DNA of 64,000 bases, taken from assembly GCF_000981385.1 (NCBI RefSeq), contig NZ_LATZ01000007.1, forward strand, positions 90,919 through 154,918. The letters run 5' to 3'. Every line of letters starts with the position of its first letter. The stretch's first letter is position 1. The stretch comes from Bacillus sp. SA1-12 (GTDB lineage Bacteria > Bacillota > Bacilli > Bacillales > Bacillaceae). Positions 1-9,529 of this stretch are shown piece after piece. The translations under genes were made by a program, and so were the position numbers. Under the pieces are notes generated by a model. It searched no databases, was not told where the DNA came from, and worked only from the letters and a program-made list of their open reading frames with translations.

Positions 1-990
1 CCTGTCATGGAGGGGAAAGCATTGCTATTCAAATCATTTGCTGATGTGGACGCTTTTCCGATTTGTTTGAATACAACCGATCCGGATAAAATTGTAGAGG
101 TTGTGAAACTTTTAGAACCGACGTTTGGCGGAGTTAATTTAGAGGATATTGCAGCACCGCAATGCTTTGACATTGAGGAACGATTACGGAAGGAATGCAA
201 TATTCCAATTTTTCACGATGACCAGCACGGAACAGCAATTGTAACGGCTGCTGGATTAATTAACGCGTTGAAATTAGCAAATAAAAAAATTGACGATATC
301 CGGGTTGTTGTAAACGGTGCGGGTGCTGCAGGAGTGGCGATTGTAAAGCTGCTTCTTCATATGGGTGTAAAAGATGTTATTCTATGTGACACAAAAGGAA
401 TCATTTATGAAGGACGTCCAGTGGGCATGAACCCATTTAAAGATGAAATGGCACAGATTACTAATAAAAGGAAAATGCAGGGTCAACTGGCAGATGCACT
501 TGCAGGTGCTGATGTATTTGTTGGAGTATCAGTCGCAGGTGCTGTGACAAAAGAAATGATTCAATCGATGAATCAAAATTCCATCATATTTGCCATGGCC
601 AATCCAGTACCGGAAATTATGCCGGAGGATGCAAAAGAAGCAGGAGCACTTGTCATAGGAACTGGTCGCTCTGATTTTCCAAACCAGGTTAATAATGTAC
701 TTGCATTCCCTGGAATTTTTCGAGGAGCTTTAGATGTTCAAGCAAAAGAAATTAATGAAGAAATGAAGCTAGCCGCGGTTTATGCGATCGCCGGACTCAT
801 TGAAGAGAAAGACCTAAATCCCGATTATGTCATACCTGATCCATTTGACAATAGAGTTGCCCCAAGTGTAGCAGCTTCTGTTGCTTACGCTGCAACGGAA
901 ACAGGAGTTTCACAAAAGCAAGTAAATATCGAAGAAATCAAGGGTCGTCAAGAAAGAACAACAGAAAAACAACAAGCTTTATATATTTAA
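1..990 (+). CDS. NAD(P)-dependent malic enzyme, 5' end outside window
   Basis: Oxidative decarboxylation of malate to pyruvate. The reading frame is open from base 1, so the N-terminal part, including the substrate-binding tyrosine region, lies outside the window. Visible are the metal-site segment EDIAAPQCFDIEE, the FHDDQHGTAIV motif, and the Rossmann signature NGAGAAGVAI followed by the NAD domain. The C-terminal 'GTGRSDFPNQVNN' block is typical of the short (about 400 aa) bacterial malic enzymes such as YtsJ of B. subtilis. The cofactor (NAD or NADP) and the exact paralogue cannot be decided from this part. A rho-independent terminator follows directly. Confidence 0.93.
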   Translation, partial: PVMEGKALLFKSFADVDAFPICLNTTDPDKIVEVVKLLEPTFGGVNLEDIAAPQCFDIEERLRKECNIPIFHDDQHGTAIVTAAGLINALKLANKKIDDIRVVVNGAGAAGVAIVKLLLHMGVKDVILCDTKGIIYEGRPVGMNPFKDEMAQITNKRKMQGQLADALAGADVFVGVSVAGAVTKEMIQSMNQNSIIFAMANPVPEIMPEDAKEAGALVIGTGRSDFPNQVNNVLAFPGIFRGALDVQAKEINEEMKLAAVYAIAGLIEEKDLNPDYVIPDPFDNRVAPSVAASVAYAATETGVSQKQVNIEEIKGRQERTTEKQQALYI

Positions 991-1014
991 TAATTATAGA
1001 AAGCAATATCTCTA

Positions 1015-1050
1015 AGTAGATCGTTAAATGTTCTTAACGGTCTACTTTTT
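1015..1050 (+). terminator. terminator of malic enzyme gene
   Basis: Thirteen-base-pair stem AGTAGATCGTTAA / TTAACGGTCTACT (one G-U pair) followed by a T run. Confidence 0.85.
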
Positions 1051-1168
1051 ATTTACCCAGCTGAAACGTCACTACGTACCTGAATAGTTATGTTCATAGC
1101 GGCTCATGTATATTCATTTAGGATAGTAACCAAACTGATAGGTAAAGAAAAAGAAGGGACTGTTTTTG

Positions 1169-1468
1169 ATGGGGAAGAAAAATCCAACAGTCTGTGAACT
1201 ATGTAAACGTGAAGGAGTTGAAACAACACTGCATCATTTAATCCCAAAGGAAGAAGGAGGGACATTTCTGCCGACTGCTTACCTGTGCATTCCATGTCAT
1301 AAGCAGGTTCATTCCCTTTTTACAAATAAAGAGCTTGTCGAATTAGGCATAACCAATATAGAAGCACTTCAGCAAAATGAAAGAATGAGCAAATTTTTGA
1401 AGTGGATCAAAAAACAACCAGGCTCTAAAATACCGCGAACTCGAAAATCGAATGAAAGGAAAAAATAG
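1169..1468 (+). CDS. HNH-type small zinc protein (YisB-like)
   Basis: A basic protein of about 99 aa with a CELCKREG Cys pair near the N-terminus, a LHHLIP segment that supplies the HNH histidines, and a second Cys pair in LCIPCHKQVHSLF. This is the arrangement of small HNH nuclease-fold proteins; the B. subtilis counterpart I recall is YisB, and its cellular role is unknown to me. The tail is rich in Lys and Arg. An in-frame TTG lies at 1166; I prefer the ATG at 1169, about 10 nt after AAGAAGGG. A hairpin without a clear T-tract (about 1475-1501) follows. Confidence 0.8.
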   Translation: MGKKNPTVCELCKREGVETTLHHLIPKEEGGTFLPTAYLCIPCHKQVHSLFTNKELVELGITNIEALQQNERMSKFLKWIKKQPGSKIPRTRKSNERKK

Positions 1469-1619
1469 AAGGACCTTTTACAGCGGGGAATGCTGTAAAG
1501 CTTCAATACCTTATCTACCTTTTCTTTATCCTATCTTAACATCTACGTAAATAAGAATTTACACTTCCTCTTTAATCTTAATCATGTACTAGATTATTAG
1601 ATTATTAGGAGTGAATGAG

Positions 1620-2708
1620 ATGAAGAGGAAGAAGATTTTAGCAGGAGCGCTTGCTGCATTTATGTTATGTTCGGCACAGCCTGCATTGGCTTCGGCAAAT
1701 GAGGCGGACCGCCCAATCGACAGCTTTGGTCCGAAGACATTTGATCTGCAAGCACATCGCGGAGGAATGGGACTGAACGTAGAATCTAGCATTGCGTCAT
1801 TTTCTCATGCGCTTGAAATGGGAGTGAGTACACTTGAGCTTGACGTGCAAATCACAGAGGATAACCAGGCAGTTGTCACTCATGATCGTAAAATTTCAGA
1901 AAGAACGTGCAGGGATACGAGTCCGGCATTTACTGGCGATCCGGAGTTTCCTTATGTTGGAAAGTACATAAAGGATCTGACTCTTGCCCAGATCCGCACG
2001 ATGGATTGCGGCACTAATACAAAGTCCGAGTATCCAGAGCAGCAGCCGAGCCCAGGTGCTAAGATGCTGTTGCTTAGCGAGGTTATTGATCTTGTCAAGC
2101 AATATAAAGCAAAGAAGGTTTGGTTGAACATTGAGACAAAGGTTGAGGCTGGTGCACCATGGGAAACAGCCCCGCGTGAAGAGTTCGTGCAAATTGTTGC
2201 TCGCCATGTTCGTGAAGCGGGAATGCTTGATCGCGTATCCATTCAAAGCTTCGACTGGGGTGCACTCATGCGCATGAAAGAGGTAGAACCTCGTTTACCT
2301 GTCATTGCACTGACTAATGGTCCGCAATTTTTACAGCCAGGCCAACCGGGAGCTTCACCATGGTTAGGCGGAATAGATATTGATGACTTTGGCGGAGATC
2401 TTGTGGCGGCAGCCAAATCGTTTGGCGCAGATGCCATTTCTCCTGTACATGGCTTTCCGCAAAACGGCAAAATCACAGATGAGAACTATGTACCTTATGT
2501 TACAAAAGAAATGGTAGAGGATGCGCATCATGCTGGTATGAAGGTCATTCCATGGACGATTGACGATATCCCAACAATGAATAAACTAATTGACGACGGT
2601 GTTGACGGAATCATCACTGATTATCCAGACCGTCTGCGCAGCGTCATGGAAGAGCGCGGTTTCAAGCTGCCAAAGGGCTATAATGCGCCAAAAGGGGAGC
2701 AGCTTTAA
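1620..2708 (+). CDS. secreted glycerophosphodiester phosphodiesterase
   Basis: Hydrolyses glycerophosphodiesters to glycerol-3-phosphate and an alcohol, outside the cell. Signal peptide: basic MKRKK, then a hydrophobic stretch, with likely cleavage after PALASA. The GDPD/TIM-barrel signature AHRGG is followed by the ELDVQITEDN metal-binding block and VVTHDRKI. The C-terminus shows GMKVIPWTIDD and DGIITDYPDRL, typical of GlpQ-like enzymes. The usual PENT motif reads NVESSIASF here, keeping the Glu. A GTG at 1611 overlaps the ribosome binding site AGGAG, so the ATG at 1620 is the better start. It appears monocistronic, with a terminator following. Confidence 0.9.
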   Translation: MKRKKILAGALAAFMLCSAQPALASANEADRPIDSFGPKTFDLQAHRGGMGLNVESSIASFSHALEMGVSTLELDVQITEDNQAVVTHDRKISERTCRDTSPAFTGDPEFPYVGKYIKDLTLAQIRTMDCGTNTKSEYPEQQPSPGAKMLLLSEVIDLVKQYKAKKVWLNIETKVEAGAPWETAPREEFVQIVARHVREAGMLDRVSIQSFDWGALMRMKEVEPRLPVIALTNGPQFLQPGQPGASPWLGGIDIDDFGGDLVAAAKSFGADAISPVHGFPQNGKITDENYVPYVTKEMVEDAHHAGMKVIPWTIDDIPTMNKLIDDGVDGIITDYPDRLRSVMEERGFKLPKGYNAPKGEQL

Positions 2709-2749
2709 AATCTCCCAATCTATAAAATGAATACTTGTTTTACTAGATA

Positions 2750-2797
2750 AAAGAAACTGTATCAGAAAGAATGGTATAGTTTCTTTTTTATTTTTGT
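2750..2797 (+). terminator. terminator of phosphodiesterase gene
   Basis: Stem AAAGAAACTGTAT / ATAGTTTCTTT with one bulge, followed by T-rich sequence. Confidence 0.8.
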
Positions 2798-2931
2798 ATA
2801 GCGGATGCATCTCATACTGCAGGTATACCAAAATTAAAGATTGGAAGACAAAATTTTGACGATAAGTGAGTTTTATGTTGTAAACACTCACTATGCAGAT
2901 CATTCAATTATTTACTAACCATCCAAAAGAT

Positions 2932-2966
2932 AACGCTCCAGGATAAAAAGTTCTGAGAGCGTTTTT
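2932..2966 (+). terminator. AACGCTC/GAGCGTT terminator hairpin
   Basis: Seven-base-pair stem AACGCTC / GAGCGTT with a T6 tail. No intact gene lies immediately upstream, so it may terminate a lost transcript or act as a leader attenuator for the permease. Confidence 0.65.
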
Positions 2967-3249
2967 TATGTTATGCTTTTGGATTATACGTACTCCTTTA
3001 TATAAAAAGAAGGCAATTACTATCTTCTATGGAGCTAATGAAGAGGAAAGGGAAAGTAATCAAGTCTTTTTCTTTATGAATTGTTGTAATAAAAAGAGTG
3101 TAAAAAGATTCATTTTTTATTACCAGTTTTCTAGATTACGCAATTTTGTTATTATTTTAGTAATAAAGTTTTTTAAGGGATTATTGTTATTTAGCTATAA
3201 CAGTAATCAGTATAGTTGTCGAATGCCATTAGGGGAAAGGGGAAATTGT

Positions 3250-4632
3250 ATGCAAGAACAAAAATTGGCAAGAGGTCTTAAAAATAGGCATGTACAACTC
3301 ATCGCAATTGGCGGGGCAATTGGAACAGGATTATTCCTTGGATCAGGGAAATCAATCCATTTGGCCGGACCTTCGATTTTATTTGCTTATTTGATTACAG
3401 GGGTCATTTGCTTTTTAATTATGCGTTCACTTGGGGAACTGCTCTTAAGCAATTTGGATTATCATTCCTTTGTTGACTTTGTAAGGGACTATTTAGGGAA
3501 TATGGCAGCGTTTATTACAGGCTGGACCTATTGGTTTTGCTGGATTTCAATTGCTATGGCTGATTTAACGGCTGTTGGTCTATATACACAGTATTGGTTC
3601 CCTGATGTACCACAATGGGTACCAGGATTAATTGCCCTTGTTGTTTTGCTCGTTATGAATCTAGCAACTGTCAAACTGTTTGGCGAAATGGAATTCTGGT
3701 TTGCCTTAATTAAAGTAATTGCGATTCTGGCACTAATTGTAGTTGGGATTTTCATGATTATAAAAGGAGTTTCTACAAATTCTGGTACTTCCAGCTTTAC
3801 GAATCTGTGGAGCCACGGAGGTATGTTCCCTAATGGCATGAATGGGTTTATCCTCTCATTCCAAATGGTCGTGTTTGCGTTTGTAGGTATTGAACTCGTA
3901 GGACTTACAGCAGGAGAAACGAAAGATCCGGAAAAAGTAATCCCAAAAGCGATCAATAATATTCCGATTCGAGTTCTAATTTTCTACATCGGTGCCCTTT
4001 TTGTCATTATGAGTATTTATCCTTGGAACGCCATAAATCCGGCAGAAAGCCCATTTGTTCAAGTTTTCATGGCGATTGGCATCGTTGCAGCTGCAGGTAT
4101 CGTCAATTTTGTCGTTCTAACATCCGCGGCTTCTGCGTGTAATAGTGCTATATTTAGTACAAGCAGAATGGTTTATTCACTTGCCAAGGATAAGAATGCA
4201 CCTGTTTCATTAGCGAAGCTTACTTCCCGTAAAGTACCTTCCAATGCATTGTTCTTTTCAATTGTCGTCATTCTTATTGGCGTTGTTTTGAACTATGTGA
4301 TGCCTGAGGGAGTATTTACGCTGATTACAAGTATCTCTACCGTATGTTTTATTTATATTTGGGGAATTACTGTTATTTGCCATTTAAAATACCGTAAAAC
4401 AAGACCAGATCTAGCGAAGAAGAATAAATTTAAATTGCCGCTTTATCCATTTTCCAATTACTTAATCCTAGCATTCCTAGCATTTGTTTTAGTCGTGCTG
4501 GCACTTGCGGAAGATACCCGTGTTGCCTTATTCGTTACACCTGTTTGGTTTATTTTATTGATTGCGATTTATAAGATGCGAAAACCAGAAGAGAATTATG
4601 CTGATCAGGTGAAAAAGGGAAAAGCAGTGTAA
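3250..4632 (+). CDS. amino-acid permease, APC superfamily (CycA/AlaP-like)
   Basis: Integral membrane importer of about 460 aa with roughly 12 hydrophobic segments. The N-terminal AIGGAIGTGLFLGSG is the TM1 signature of the amino-acid transporter (AAT) family. The SIAMADLTAVGLY segment resembles D-alanine/glycine/serine permeases (CycA, AlaP/AapA), so a small neutral amino acid is a reasonable substrate guess, not proof. The ATG at 3250 follows the purine-rich AGGGGAAAGGGG. The longer open frame from 2968 adds sequence without transporter homology and I reject it. Confidence 0.88.
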   Translation: MQEQKLARGLKNRHVQLIAIGGAIGTGLFLGSGKSIHLAGPSILFAYLITGVICFLIMRSLGELLLSNLDYHSFVDFVRDYLGNMAAFITGWTYWFCWISIAMADLTAVGLYTQYWFPDVPQWVPGLIALVVLLVMNLATVKLFGEMEFWFALIKVIAILALIVVGIFMIIKGVSTNSGTSSFTNLWSHGGMFPNGMNGFILSFQMVVFAFVGIELVGLTAGETKDPEKVIPKAINNIPIRVLIFYIGALFVIMSIYPWNAINPAESPFVQVFMAIGIVAAAGIVNFVVLTSAASACNSAIFSTSRMVYSLAKDKNAPVSLAKLTSRKVPSNALFFSIVVILIGVVLNYVMPEGVFTLITSISTVCFIYIWGITVICHLKYRKTRPDLAKKNKFKLPLYPFSNYLILAFLAFVLVVLALAEDTRVALFVTPVWFILLIAIYKMRKPEENYADQVKKGKAV

Positions 4633-4843
4633 AATTAAGCGGTCATGCAACCAGATTAGAACCAATTAATTGCTAAAGTAAAGGACAGAGAAGGGTAGAT
4701 GAAATCAGGAATCTACTCTTCTCTGTCCTTTTTGTTTGAAGCAGGAGCTACCTTTGTTTATAAAACAAGAACTTACTTCTTGACTAAAGAATATATTTAA
4801 AGATATTATAGATACATTAAATCTCTAACTAGAAGGTGGGAAT

Positions 4844-5284
4844 ATGAAGTACTCTAAAGCTACGAATTATGCACTCCACACAATTGTGTATTTGGCTCTT
4901 TTACCGACTGGAAAAACAATAGGTGTAAAGTCGTTGGCGGAAGTTCAAAAAGTGTCACCTACGTATCTTTCTAAAGTATTAACCAAATTAGTTAAATCCG
5001 GTTTTATTGAGTCAGGCACAGGGGTTAATGGAGGATATAAATTAATCAAAGATCCAAAGAATATTACATTTTTAGATGTCATACATGCAATAGAGGGAAC
5101 AACGTCATTGTTCCATTGCAGTTTAGATAATAGTGTACATGATAGAGAAAATTGTCTTATTGAGAAAGAAATGAATGAAGCCGAGCAAAAGATGGAAGAT
5201 TATCTAAGACTTAAAACGATTGAACATGTAATACAAAAGATTGGTAAAGAGATGGTAGATCATTTACATTCTGTAGTTAATTAA
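4844..5284 (+). CDS. Rrf2-family transcriptional regulator
   Basis: A 146-aa protein starting MKYSKATNYALHTIVYLA, the characteristic Rrf2 opening, with a winged helix through VSPTYLSKVLTKLVKSGFI and the wing GVNGGYKL. Two cysteines (FHCSL and ENCLIEKE) lie in the region where Rrf2 sensors bind an Fe-S cluster or sense thiols. Many members have three such cysteines, so the cluster type is uncertain. It stands about 70 nt before a thioredoxin-reductase-like gene on the same strand, which suggests redox-responsive control of that enzyme. Confidence 0.88.
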   Translation: MKYSKATNYALHTIVYLALLPTGKTIGVKSLAEVQKVSPTYLSKVLTKLVKSGFIESGTGVNGGYKLIKDPKNITFLDVIHAIEGTTSLFHCSLDNSVHDRENCLIEKEMNEAEQKMEDYLRLKTIEHVIQKIGKEMVDHLHSVVN

Positions 5285-5354
5285 TTTTTTTTAACCTAAT
5301 TACAGACTCTAAATATCTTTAATATCTTTAATTAAATGAAATGAGTTGGGAAAA

Positions 5355-6260
5355 ATGATTATCGATTGTGCAATAATAGGAGGCGGCCCCGCAGGATTGA
5401 ATGCGGCTCTTGTATTAGGGAGAGCGAGAAGAAGCATTATTCTCTTTGACAATGACCAACCAAGAAATGCTGTTACACATGAGTCGCACGGATTTATTAC
5501 TAGAGATGGCGTTTCACCAAGGGAATTCAGAGACTTAGCTCATCATGATATTAGGAAATATCCGTCAGTAAACATAAAAAAATCAAACGTTTTAGAGATA
5601 AACAGGGAAAGTCATTCTTTGTTTAAACTAATAACTGATGATGGCGAGTCGTACTTAAGCAGAAAAATAATGTTAGCCATTGGCCTGAAAGAAAAGTTAC
5701 CTGATGTCAATGGAATTAGGGATTATTATGGGAGAAGCCTATTCAGTTGTCCTTATTGTGATGGTTGGGAATTAAAAGACCAACCTCTCGTATTAATTGG
5801 GGTAAATAACAATGCTCCCCATCTGGCAAAGATGATTTATCAATGGAGCAAAGACTTGGTTATTTGTACGAATGGCAATAGCATCCTTTCAGATACAGAG
5901 ATGCTGTTATTTAAGAGTAAAGGGATTGGAATTAGGGAAGAACGAATAGCTCACTTAAGTGGTACAGATGGGAAATTAAAAAAAGTTGTCTTCGAGGACG
6001 GTAGAGAATTGAACCGAACAGGAGGTTTCGTAACACCGGAACTAGAGAAGCCTAATGATCTGGCAGATTTATTAGGGTGCGAAATGAATAAAATAGGCGG
6101 AATTATTATAGACGCTCTAGGAAGAACGAATGTAGAAGGGGTATATGCAGCAGGAGATATATCTGCAGGCGGCCCTACACAATTAATCATCGCTGCTTCC
6201 CAAGGAAGTCGTGCTGCAATGGGGATAAATAGTGATTTAACAATGGAAGAGTTTGAATGA
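5355..6260 (+). CDS. FAD/NAD(P)-dependent oxidoreductase, thioredoxin-reductase-like
   Basis: Two-dinucleotide-fold flavoprotein of about 301 aa. The FAD-binding GGGPAGLNAALVLGRA lies at the N-terminus, a redox CPYC motif (SCPYCDGWE) in the middle, and the FAD-closing GVYAAGDIS near the C-terminus. This is the layout of low-molecular-weight thioredoxin reductase paralogues. The NADPH loop reads IGVNNNAPHLA instead of the usual GGGDSA, so pyridine nucleotide use may differ from true TrxB (found at 31204). The TTG at 5346 is possible; the ATG at 5355 is preferred. Likely partner or target of the Rrf2 regulator upstream. Confidence 0.85.
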   Translation: MIIDCAIIGGGPAGLNAALVLGRARRSIILFDNDQPRNAVTHESHGFITRDGVSPREFRDLAHHDIRKYPSVNIKKSNVLEINRESHSLFKLITDDGESYLSRKIMLAIGLKEKLPDVNGIRDYYGRSLFSCPYCDGWELKDQPLVLIGVNNNAPHLAKMIYQWSKDLVICTNGNSILSDTEMLLFKSKGIGIREERIAHLSGTDGKLKKVVFEDGRELNRTGGFVTPELEKPNDLADLLGCEMNKIGGIIIDALGRTNVEGVYAAGDISAGGPTQLIIAASQGSRAAMGINSDLTMEEFE

Positions 6261-6326
6261 AAGCTGGACTTTTCATATATGGTTAGTTCAGATGGCAAGC
6301 GCTGATTTAGCTTGCATTTTTGTGGA

Positions 6327-6520
6327 ACGGATGCTTATCTTTATTAAAGGCTGTTTTCGCAAACTTTGTTTAATAGTAGTCTGGAACGGTTGATTGCAGC
6401 GAGAAAAGGGCGATTTTCGCTGGGCTGGCGGTGAGTCTACTAGGTAAACGCCTGGGGGTTCCCACCTGTCCCGCTGATCCCGCAAAAGTCTAACAACCAG
6501 CTCCACTCAAACCTAACCAG
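6327..6520. repeat. probable decayed dispersed repeat
   Basis: More GC-rich than its surroundings, with the segments GATTGCAGCGA, GTGAGTCTACTAGG, CACCTGTCCCGCTGATCCC. From memory these resemble a repeat scattered through Bacillus chromosomes. Only this one copy is in the window, so the call depends on family memory. Confidence 0.35.
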
Positions 6521-6546
6521 TTTTCGTCCAGAACCTATATAAAAAA

Positions 6547-6585
6547 TGGCGCTTTCCTAAAAACAAGGATTAGCGCTTTTTGCTG
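6547..6585. terminator. terminator-like hairpin
   Basis: GCGCTTTCCT / AGGATTAGCGC imperfect stem followed by TTTTTG. Confidence 0.55.
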
Positions 6586-6648
6586 TTTAAGGAATAATTA
6601 TATGAAGAAAAAAATGGTAAAATGAAAGAAACCACATGAGGTGCAGAT

Positions 6649-7290
6649 ATGCTTTTAAATGATTATCTAGATAAGAAATTCCCTAACTTAAAACTTAGCC
6701 CGCCATTGTTCTATAACTGGGAAATTGGTATTCGGTTCGAATTAGGGACAGAGATGGAGAGCGGGAATGATGATGAAGATCGTTCTTACATACAAGGGGT
6801 TTATACTAGAGCCATCACTTTATTTAAGTCATTACATTCCCAAGGTGAGGAAATTTATATTGTAGTGGATGTGAATGATTTTGGAGATCAACGAAGCTTT
6901 AAACATAAAGCTGGGGTTTTTTCTAAATATGTCCACGAAAAATTTGTCTTGTATGCTTTAAAGCATGCGGAAATACCCTATGTTTTTCCAGAAGAAAATG
7001 AAGAGGGAAAATATAAAACACATAGATTTATTCTTAAATGTATAACATCTGATATGAAATACATTCCCTTGTTAAAAGCGATATGCAATCAAGATTTGGG
7101 AATTCAGCCAAGTATTATTCATAGGGTTTATTTCTTAAATATCAAGAGAGAAACCATTTTTCATGTGTACGATGATCGAGGTTGTGATTTGCTTGCAACG
7201 ACGCCTGATTCAATACGAGAGATTTATAACAAATATAACGATTGGATATTAGATTATGACAGGGATCAAATAAACAAGGTATTTAAATAA
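6649..7290 (+). CDS. DUF3885 domain protein
   Basis: A 213-aa soluble acidic protein. The C-terminal block with FHVYDDRGCDLLA and EIYNKYNDWILDYDR is the DUF3885 signature. This family is often seen in Bacillus as a stand-alone gene of unknown function. No signal peptide or membrane segment. The start ATG follows a GAGGTGCAG ribosome binding site. I cannot assign a role. Confidence 0.82.
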   Translation: MLLNDYLDKKFPNLKLSPPLFYNWEIGIRFELGTEMESGNDDEDRSYIQGVYTRAITLFKSLHSQGEEIYIVVDVNDFGDQRSFKHKAGVFSKYVHEKFVLYALKHAEIPYVFPEENEEGKYKTHRFILKCITSDMKYIPLLKAICNQDLGIQPSIIHRVYFLNIKRETIFHVYDDRGCDLLATTPDSIREIYNKYNDWILDYDRDQINKVFK

Positions 7291-7344
7291 GTTATGTTTG
7301 TTTAGTAAGGACCTTCACTAATAGCAAAGAAAGGAAGGTGTCAT

Positions 7345-7830
7345 ATGCGAAAAATAACCTTATCAAATGGAAAAACGATAGAGGTCACTTGTTTAAGCTG
7401 TGCGTTAACAAGTGGTGTAATTGAACCGGATGGCGGGGTGGTCATGGAAACGGACTATTTTCATGCTCATCAAGATGTTGCCTATCCAATAAAAGGATTA
7501 ATTATTTTAGCTTCAAAGCGTCATTTTACTTGTTTTGATGAATTAACCGAAGCGGAAAAATTGGATTACATAAATACTTTATCGAGAATTCGGCATGCAC
7601 AAAGAAAAGTCTTAAGGATTGATTATGTATACTATTTTTATAACGAGGACACAACACATCATTTTCACACTTGGATGGTTCCCCGTTATGAATGGATGGA
7701 GAAGTTTGGGCGTTCGGTTGAATCAGTCAGACCAGTTTTACTGCACGCTAGAAATGAAATGAATACCGAAGAAAATAGCAGAGAGGTTATGAATGCACTT
7801 AATGCGTTAAGAGAGGAACTAAGTAAATGA
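7345..7830 (+). CDS. HIT (histidine triad) family protein
   Basis: A 161-aa protein with the triad-like HHFHTWMVP near residues 110-118, matching the H-x-H-x-x active site of HIT nucleotide hydrolases/transferases. The N-terminal CLSCALTSG resembles the Cys pair seen in some HIT proteins. Likely substrates are nucleotide conjugates such as dinucleoside polyphosphates (family knowledge). Start ATG lies after GAAAGGAAGGTG. No operon partner is evident. Confidence 0.78.
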   Translation: MRKITLSNGKTIEVTCLSCALTSGVIEPDGGVVMETDYFHAHQDVAYPIKGLIILASKRHFTCFDELTEAEKLDYINTLSRIRHAQRKVLRIDYVYYFYNEDTTHHFHTWMVPRYEWMEKFGRSVESVRPVLLHARNEMNTEENSREVMNALNALREELSK

Positions 7831-7980
7831 TTTTGTTTTTATAATGAATGTTGCTTCGTGTACTTCTATCCATAATGAACAAAGGGACGAGCTTTATACA
7901 AGATTGGGTATAATAAAAACATAGAAACAGACACTAAAATATATTAATAATGAAGAAAACAAAGAAAAAGAGGAGATATG

Positions 7981-9450
7981 ATGACGATAGAAAAAAATGA
8001 AGCAGGATGGAACCTAGACAATAGCTATGCCCGGCTGCCGAAATTATTTTTTACGGGCCACAATCCAACCGCAGTAGACTCACCCAAGCTGGTCAAATTC
8101 AATGAACCGTTGGCAGCAACCCTGGGATTGAACGTTAAAGACTTGCAAAGTGAGGAGGGGGTGGAGGTATTTGCCGGCAACAGGCTTCCTGAAGGTGCTT
8201 CACCTCTTGCACAAGCTTATGCAGGGCATCAATTTGGGCATTTTAATATGCTTGGAGACGGACGTGCGCTGCTGCTTGGTGAACAGATCACTCCAGAAGG
8301 TGAACGGGTTGATATACAGCTAAAGGGCCCAGGGAGAACACCATATTCCAGAGGCGGAGATGGACGGGCAGCACTTGGGCCGATGCTGCGTGAGTACATC
8401 ATTAGCGAAGCGATGCATGCTCTTGGAATTCCGACCACGCGAAGCCTTGCAGTGGTTACGACTGGTGAGCCCATCTACCGGGAAACGGAATTGCCTGGTG
8501 CCATCCTCACCCGTGTGGCTGCTAGTCATCTGCGTGTCGGCACCTTTCAATTTGCTGCGCAATGGGGCACTGTTGAGGATATCAGGAAGTTGGCTGACTA
8601 TACATTGAAACGGCATTATCCTGACATACCAGCTGATGAGAATCGCTATCTTCGATTCCTTCGGGAAGTGATTGAGCGTCAAACTGCTCTAATCACAAAA
8701 TGGCAGTTAGTAGGCTTTATTCATGGTGTGATGAATACCGATAATATGACGATTAGCGGAGAGACGATTGATTATGGTCCATGTGCCTTTATGGATACCT
8801 ATGACCCGGCAACCGTCTTCAGTTCAATTGACACGCAAGGCCGCTATGCTTATGGGAATCAGTCATACATTTGCGGATGGAATCTTGCACGGTTTGCTGA
8901 AACACTATTGCCGCTGCTGCATGACGATGAGGAAAAGGCTCTTGAATTGGCTCAGACTGAGATTTCTCATTTTTCAAAGTTGTATCAGTCAAATTGGCTG
9001 GAGGGAATGAGAGCTAAGCTAGGAATCTTTAATGAAGAGGAAGAGGATGAGGCCCTGATTGAAGATCTTCTTAAACTGATGCATAAGCATCATGCGGATT
9101 TTACAAATACCTTCCGTGCTCTAACGATTGAACGGCATGAGGGTTCAGACCTGTTTGGAACCCAGGAATTTTCTCAATGGATGGGACGTTGGCAGGAGAG
9201 ACTAGGTAAGCAGCTGCAAACGAAGGAATCTTCACTAGAATTGATGCGGAACTCTAATCCATCGGTTATTCCTCGTAACCATCGGGTTGAAGAAGCTCTT
9301 GCTGCTGCAGTGGAGCAAGGAGACTATAGTGTGATGGAACGGCTTCTCGATGTTTTATCAAAACCATACGAGCATTCGCCTGAACAAGCTGAATACTGTA
9401 CAACTCCTGCACCTTCATCTCTGCCATATCGAACATTTTGCGGCACATAA
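7981..9450 (+). CDS. SelO/YdiU family protein adenylyltransferase
   Basis: Pseudokinase-fold enzyme that transfers AMP from ATP to protein side chains (known for SelO). The nucleotide-binding loop [18 protein letters not shown] is intact, as are the catalytic/metal residues in [13 protein letters not shown] and [10 protein letters not shown]. The C-terminus ends in a [12 protein letters not shown] tail, as in full-length bacterial SelO; the near-terminal Cys replaces the selenocysteine of eukaryotic forms. At about 489 aa the length is normal. ATG-ATG at 7978/7981: AGGAG spacing favours 7981. A terminator follows directly. Confidence 0.92.
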   Translation: MTIEKNEAGWNLDNSYARLPKLFFTGHNPTAVDSPKLVKFNEPLAATLGLNVKDLQSEEGVEVFAGNRLPEGASPLAQAYAGHQFGHFNMLGDGRALLLGEQITPEGERVDIQLKGPGRTPYSRGGDGRAALGPMLREYIISEAMHALGIPTTRSLAVVTTGEPIYRETELPGAILTRVAASHLRVGTFQFAAQWGTVEDIRKLADYTLKRHYPDIPADENRYLRFLREVIERQTALITKWQLVGFIHGVMNTDNMTISGETIDYGPCAFMDTYDPATVFSSIDTQGRYAYGNQSYICGWNLARFAETLLPLLHDDEEKALELAQTEISHFSKLYQSNWLEGMRAKLGIFNEEEEDEALIEDLLKLMHKHHADFTNTFRALTIERHEGSDLFGTQEFSQWMGRWQERLGKQLQTKESSLELMRNSNPSVIPRNHRVEEALAAAVEQGDYSVMERLLDVLSKPYEHSPEQAEYCTTPAPSSLPYRTFCGT

Positions 9451-9462
9451 TAAAGAACAATC

Positions 9463-9491
9463 GCTACCCTCAATTATGGGTAGCTTTTTTT
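9463..9491 (+). terminator. terminator of selO-like gene
   Basis: GCTACCC / GGGTAGC stem with a T7 tail. Confidence 0.85.
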
Positions 9492-9529
9492 GCATTATTG
9501 GATAGGGATATAATGACTGGATGATGGTT

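Larger units (their letters stand above)
2709..3249. other. intergenic region with two terminators, no convincing gene
   Basis: Between the phosphodiesterase and the permease lie two rho-independent terminators (2750-2797 and 2932-2966) and an AT-rich stretch. The frame upstream of the permease stays open back to 2968, but its encoded sequence is low-complexity and lacks a ribosome binding site. I see no gene and no riboswitch here. Confidence 0.6.
6261..6648. other. intergenic region with dispersed-repeat remnant and terminator
   Basis: Contains a GC-richer stretch (about 6327-6520) resembling a dispersed Bacillus repeat and a terminator-like hairpin near 6547-6582. No open frame of convincing quality. 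Confidence 0.5.

Noticed and set aside
2968..3249. N-terminal extension of the amino-acid permease
   Set aside because: Low-complexity, no transporter homology and no ribosome binding site, while the ATG at 3250 has an excellent one.
3250..4632. T-box or riboswitch in the permease leader
   Set aside because: No T-box sequence or known aptamer pattern seen in 2966-3249.
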